64,000 nt of DNA from Turnera subulata (taxonomy: Eukaryota; Streptophyta; Magnoliopsida; Malpighiales; Passifloraceae): assembly GCA_028386065.3 (NCBI GenBank), contig JAKUCV010001864.1, positions 284,684-348,683 on the forward strand, written 5' to 3'. Positions 60,487-64,000 of the stretch are shown in pieces. Position 1 is the first letter of the stretch. The number at the start of each line of letters is the position of its first letter. The notes under the pieces were generated by a model, which was not told the origin of the DNA, made no database searches, and saw only the letters and a list, made by a program, of their open reading frames with translations. The translations under genes were made by a program, and so were the position numbers.

Positions 60487-63400
60487 TGTGATCTTCTCTG
60501 TAGTTAGTGTCTGCCCCTCGCAGAAAAATGTGACCTCCTGTAGAAAAGTAGCTAGTGGTCTGGTTCAAGTGATCATATATTGAAGCCGTGTTATTTGTCA
60601 TGTATTCTCTGTTCATTTATTTATGTTTATATTTATTTATTAGATTATGCTGATCTTCTACCCTGTTGTAGCAGATAGCATATTAAGAAGTTTTTGCCTG
60701 CCTAATATGTTTAAGACCTCGACGGGTCTACTGACCCCTAGTTTCCAGTGAAGACAGATTGTAATAGCAGATTCAACACATTTATTCTATCAAATATTAT
60801 TTTCCTCACTACTGCTTTACTTCATTTCACATTACAACTGAACGTGAGAAAAGGGTTTCCTCTTGTAACTCTATTCTTGAATCTTGATGTCAAGTTCTAC
60901 AGTTTCCATGATTGTTTGATGCTATTGTTTCTTTGAAAATGTGTTTTCTGTATGCTTACAAAGGCAACAGAGCCGTCAACTGCAATCAAAGATTCAAAGA
61001 AGTCTGTAACCCTTTTCCTGGAAACCATGCTTGACGTAGAAGTAAAGATACATTTCCATACCCGAAAACTAGTAGCAGTAAAACTTCATGTCAAGGCTGT
61101 TACTGATCCAGCAATCTTCCAGTTAAAAAGGGAAAAAGAGGAAGAGAAAGACCTAACAGTCCAGTATGGTAATTCACGCATAGCAAATGATTATGAACAC
61201 TAGGGTGCGGTTGAGGGGCAATACTACAGGACAAAGGGTTGATGAAAAAAGGGAATGCTTGTAGAAAAAAGAAAGAGAGAAAAGTTGTTGGCATCAGTAG
61301 AGCATCAGATGAATGATGCTTTCAAGGGAGGAGAGTTTGCTCTATGTGTGGCTGATAGGTGTTGGATAAAGTAAGAGGGCATGGCCGGAAAGGTAAGGGT
61401 ATATATATATGTAGGGCCCGGATTTTCAAAGGGAAGGCAGCATTACCTACTACTTACTGGTAGTACTACTGTCCCTAACCAAAATCATCTGATGCCATGC
61501 GTAGACAGGAGATTATGATGCAACCGACCTAGCAATACCACTCATATATATAAAGAATTCGGGGGATATTGCCTTTGCTGTGGCACTACTAGCTGAGTGA
61601 AAACTGGGGATAACCTTTTATGTTTGCTTGATTTCAGGCTCCCATTCTTCCCATTTTTGTATCACTATCAGGCCCTTGGTGGTTTGGGGCATCATTAAAA
61701 TAAGCTGAAACTGTATACACAACACATTTATGTTCCCACTGGACCACTGGATTCTCCCCTTAAGGGAATAACTTTCCTTTTGAAAAATGCTTCATGTGCA
61801 AAATTTTTATGGAATAGTTTGACAAATTCTAGGTTGTTGTTGTTCAAATTTTTTGTGAGTGTTTCATTATCTTCCACTTAGTACTTTAATTTGGAAAGAG
61901 GTCAAGAGCTAACACTTGTCATATGAGCCACTGTGAGTCAAGTCAATGTTGTTAAGTTGGACCTTTATACTTCATCAAAAAAAAAAAAAGTTGGACCTTT
62001 ATAAATTTTTTTCCTACCTCATAATTTAAGCTTGAAATCAGAGAAGATGATTAGATTTTTCATATAGAAGACATCTGTGGAACTGATATTAAAATGCTAA
62101 ACCACAGAGAGTTTAATTGGTAGGGGATTCTGTCACTGCAGCAAGTGCGGTGGATTATATATTGAAAGGTATGGTGGCAGAACTTGATATGTTCTCCAAT
62201 AATAGAGTAGAAGATGCTGCTGTTTTGCTACGTGGTTCGTTTAGAGCTTGATTGTGTCATGCATACACCTTATAATAAGTCCTGGTCACAAAGGATAATT
62301 AATGTCATTATGATTATGGAGAGTATATTCATCAGATGCCAACAAATCTAACAATTATAATGCCGGAGAGATACCAAGAATTCTTTATATTCCAGAGTTC
62401 TGATTTGTTTTATCAATTTTTCTTCTTGATTCAAGTATATGAGAAAACCATATCTCTGTGTATCATTTCAAGTTTGGATCCAAAATTTTATTTTATTCAA
62501 AAACTGTGATTTGCTCATTAATCGAACAAATTTTCGTTTCAATATTGAAAGAGTACTTCTTCATGATTAAATTTTTTCAGTTATAGTTTGTTAACAGAAG
62601 TTGGTGGAATGGTGGCATAAACAAACAGCAGGGTCTAAACTGATCAAATCTAATTAAACTTGAGATCTAGTGCAGGAAAAGGATAGGGGCTCAATAAGTT
62701 TTGCAGGCATGCTCTAAAGACAACTACCACCATTAACTATATCTGAATTCATATATATTCATATATGTTAAGCTGGCCAGAAACAACATAAATACATTTC
62801 CTAAGAACTTCTGGAAAGTTCTGCTACCCCTCTGCTTGAACTTCAATGAACTGCATATGGTATGGACCATCATGGAATGCACAGAATCACATAATGGAGG
62901 TATTCATTCGTTAGTGAAAAAGCAATGGATCATTTTTAAATTGAAAAAAAAAAAAACCAGAAAAAAACCTCAACTTTGAATGAAAGCAATCAGATTTCAC
63001 TTTGTTGGGGGCAGAAATGGCGAACATCATTAGCCATCACCGAAAGCCACTGAGATATCCGGACCAGATACGGTTACACTGATTTTGGTCGGTTGCAAAT
63101 AAGCCCCCTAGCAGTTCTTACCAGAGAAATAACGTAGGATACTGAAGTAGCCCAAGTTTCCATCACAAGAAAACATTCTGCACAATTTGGTTAGCTTCTG
63201 CATGCCTCCATTTCTCCAGAGGAATGGATTGATTAATTTAAAAAATCGTATATTACTCGATAGCCATGTGCAATTGTGTAGGATTCAATTGATTTAAAAT
63301 CAATTTTCCACAAACATTTTGCCATGATCATGGAAAACCATATATAATCAACCTGCAATTAACGTATGCACATGGCTATTGAGCTGTGTTGAACTGTAGA

Positions 63401-64000
63401 TCAGGTTTTATGATACAGGCAAAAACATACGTGTTTCACAAATAGAGCTCCATGGATTACGTCCAGCTTAATGTAAATCGCAGCAGAATTTCTACGTGCG
63501 GATTCTATTGTTTCCTGGTCCGCCATCACATCTTTTTCTGATCCGCTCAGCCTGAAATAGGAGTATGGTAATCAAATTTGTTCATAATATAATATAACTG
63601 CGTTTCTTGAAATAACTAAGCTGGGGACCGGTGAAAGTGAAAGTTATGGGAAGAACATGGGGGGCTCATTGGCTCTCTATGTTATTCCTTTTACCTTTTT
63701 CCAGAACTGTCATATGCAGACTCCACATTCTCAAAAAAGGCCAATGCCTATATGGGAATTGGGTCGGTTCCCGCCACCAAAAAAAAAAAAAACCATTATA
63801 AAAAAAGAAGTTTTATGGAACAGACGTTTTTGTAAGTCGTCCCCATCCACTCTCCCATTCTTATTATATATATGTTAGGAATCAGCCTTTCTGTTTCTGC
63901 AAAACATCACAAACCCAAATTTAGTTAAACTGTTTTGGCAACTTGCTGTAGTGCTTCGCATAGTAGTGGTCACTCACAAACTGTTGTACTACAACCAACT
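60487..64000. other. Right-edge intergenic region
   Basis: Kinase 3' UTR-like sequence followed by AT-rich DNA. An 83-codon plus-strand frame at 60952-61203 is lysine/glutamate-rich but unrecognised. From about 63850 (TTATTATATATATG) the sequence could be the promoter of a gene beyond the window. Nothing else is supported. Confidence 0.45.

Noticed and set aside
60952..61203. 83-codon plus-strand frame downstream of the kinase
   Set aside because: Lys/Glu-rich, no recognised domain, no promoter or homologous neighbour visible.

Overview
This is a 64 kb stretch of a nuclear plant genome, almost certainly a eudicot. The evidence is AT-rich intergenic DNA, genes split by short GT-AG introns, TGGGCC/T (site II) promoter motifs, class III peroxidases, a GSK3/SHAGGY-like kinase with the plant exon structure, a plant ubiquitin-eS31 fusion and Mutator-like elements. 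The species cannot be told from the sequence alone. Coordinates of spliced genes were derived by hand from reading-frame continuity and splice motifs.

Layout, left to right. 1-7.6 kb is mostly gene-poor: one intronless RNase H-fold (WRN-exonuclease-like) gene at 2.6-3.5 kb, two diverged repeat pairs, two isolated exon-like segments and a 545 bp Mutator-type MITE with a perfect 10 bp target duplication (5238-5782). 7.6-11.0 kb holds a ZNF598/HEL2-like RING E3 ligase (minus strand, one GC-AG intron). 12.8-13.5 kb is a decayed LINE 3' end, followed by an intronless TolB/DPP6-like beta-propeller gene (13.7-15.7 kb, minus). Two identical tRNA-Ala(UGC) genes lie at 16.8 and 17.3 kb. The tRNA methyltransferase TRM13 is at 17.7-20.2 kb (minus).

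20-36.4 kb is a rearranged peroxidase cluster. Its apparent building block is a divergent TRM13(-)/peroxidase(+) pair. The order is TRM13, POX1, a 6.46 kb decayed two-gene Mutator-like transposon (23233-29695), a peroxidase pseudogene, POX2, a short TRM13 remnant, POX3 (signal peptide out of frame with the mature enzyme), then a possible peroxidase promoter remnant. The transposon has ~90 bp terminal inverted repeats and a perfect 11 bp target duplication. A broken transposase gene runs inward from its right end, and an intact small gene for a GRF-type zinc finger plus transmembrane protein runs inward from its left end. This convergent layout recalls maize MuDR (mudrA/mudrB), but with an unrelated second protein. 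It is the most unusual object in the window.

36.9-64 kb is ordinary gene space: ubiquitin-eS31/RPS27A (+), a Rolling-stone-like multi-pass membrane protein with two related, mutually exclusive first exons (minus), an NAD(P)-dependent short-chain dehydrogenase (minus), a plastid-type SRPBCC/COQ10-like lipid-binding protein (+), a DBP1/PP2C27-like protein phosphatase 2C (minus), a 6.7 kb gene-free AT-rich tract, and a GSK3/SHAGGY-like kinase of the SK11/12/13 group (+, with a second GC-AG intron). The last 3.5 kb contains no recognisable gene.

The genes are not an operon or pathway. They mix translation quality control, tRNA modification and ribosome supply (HEL2-like, TRM13, tRNA-Ala, eS31) with cell-wall/ROS chemistry (peroxidases), specialised metabolism (SDR) and phosphorylation signalling (PP2C, GSK3).
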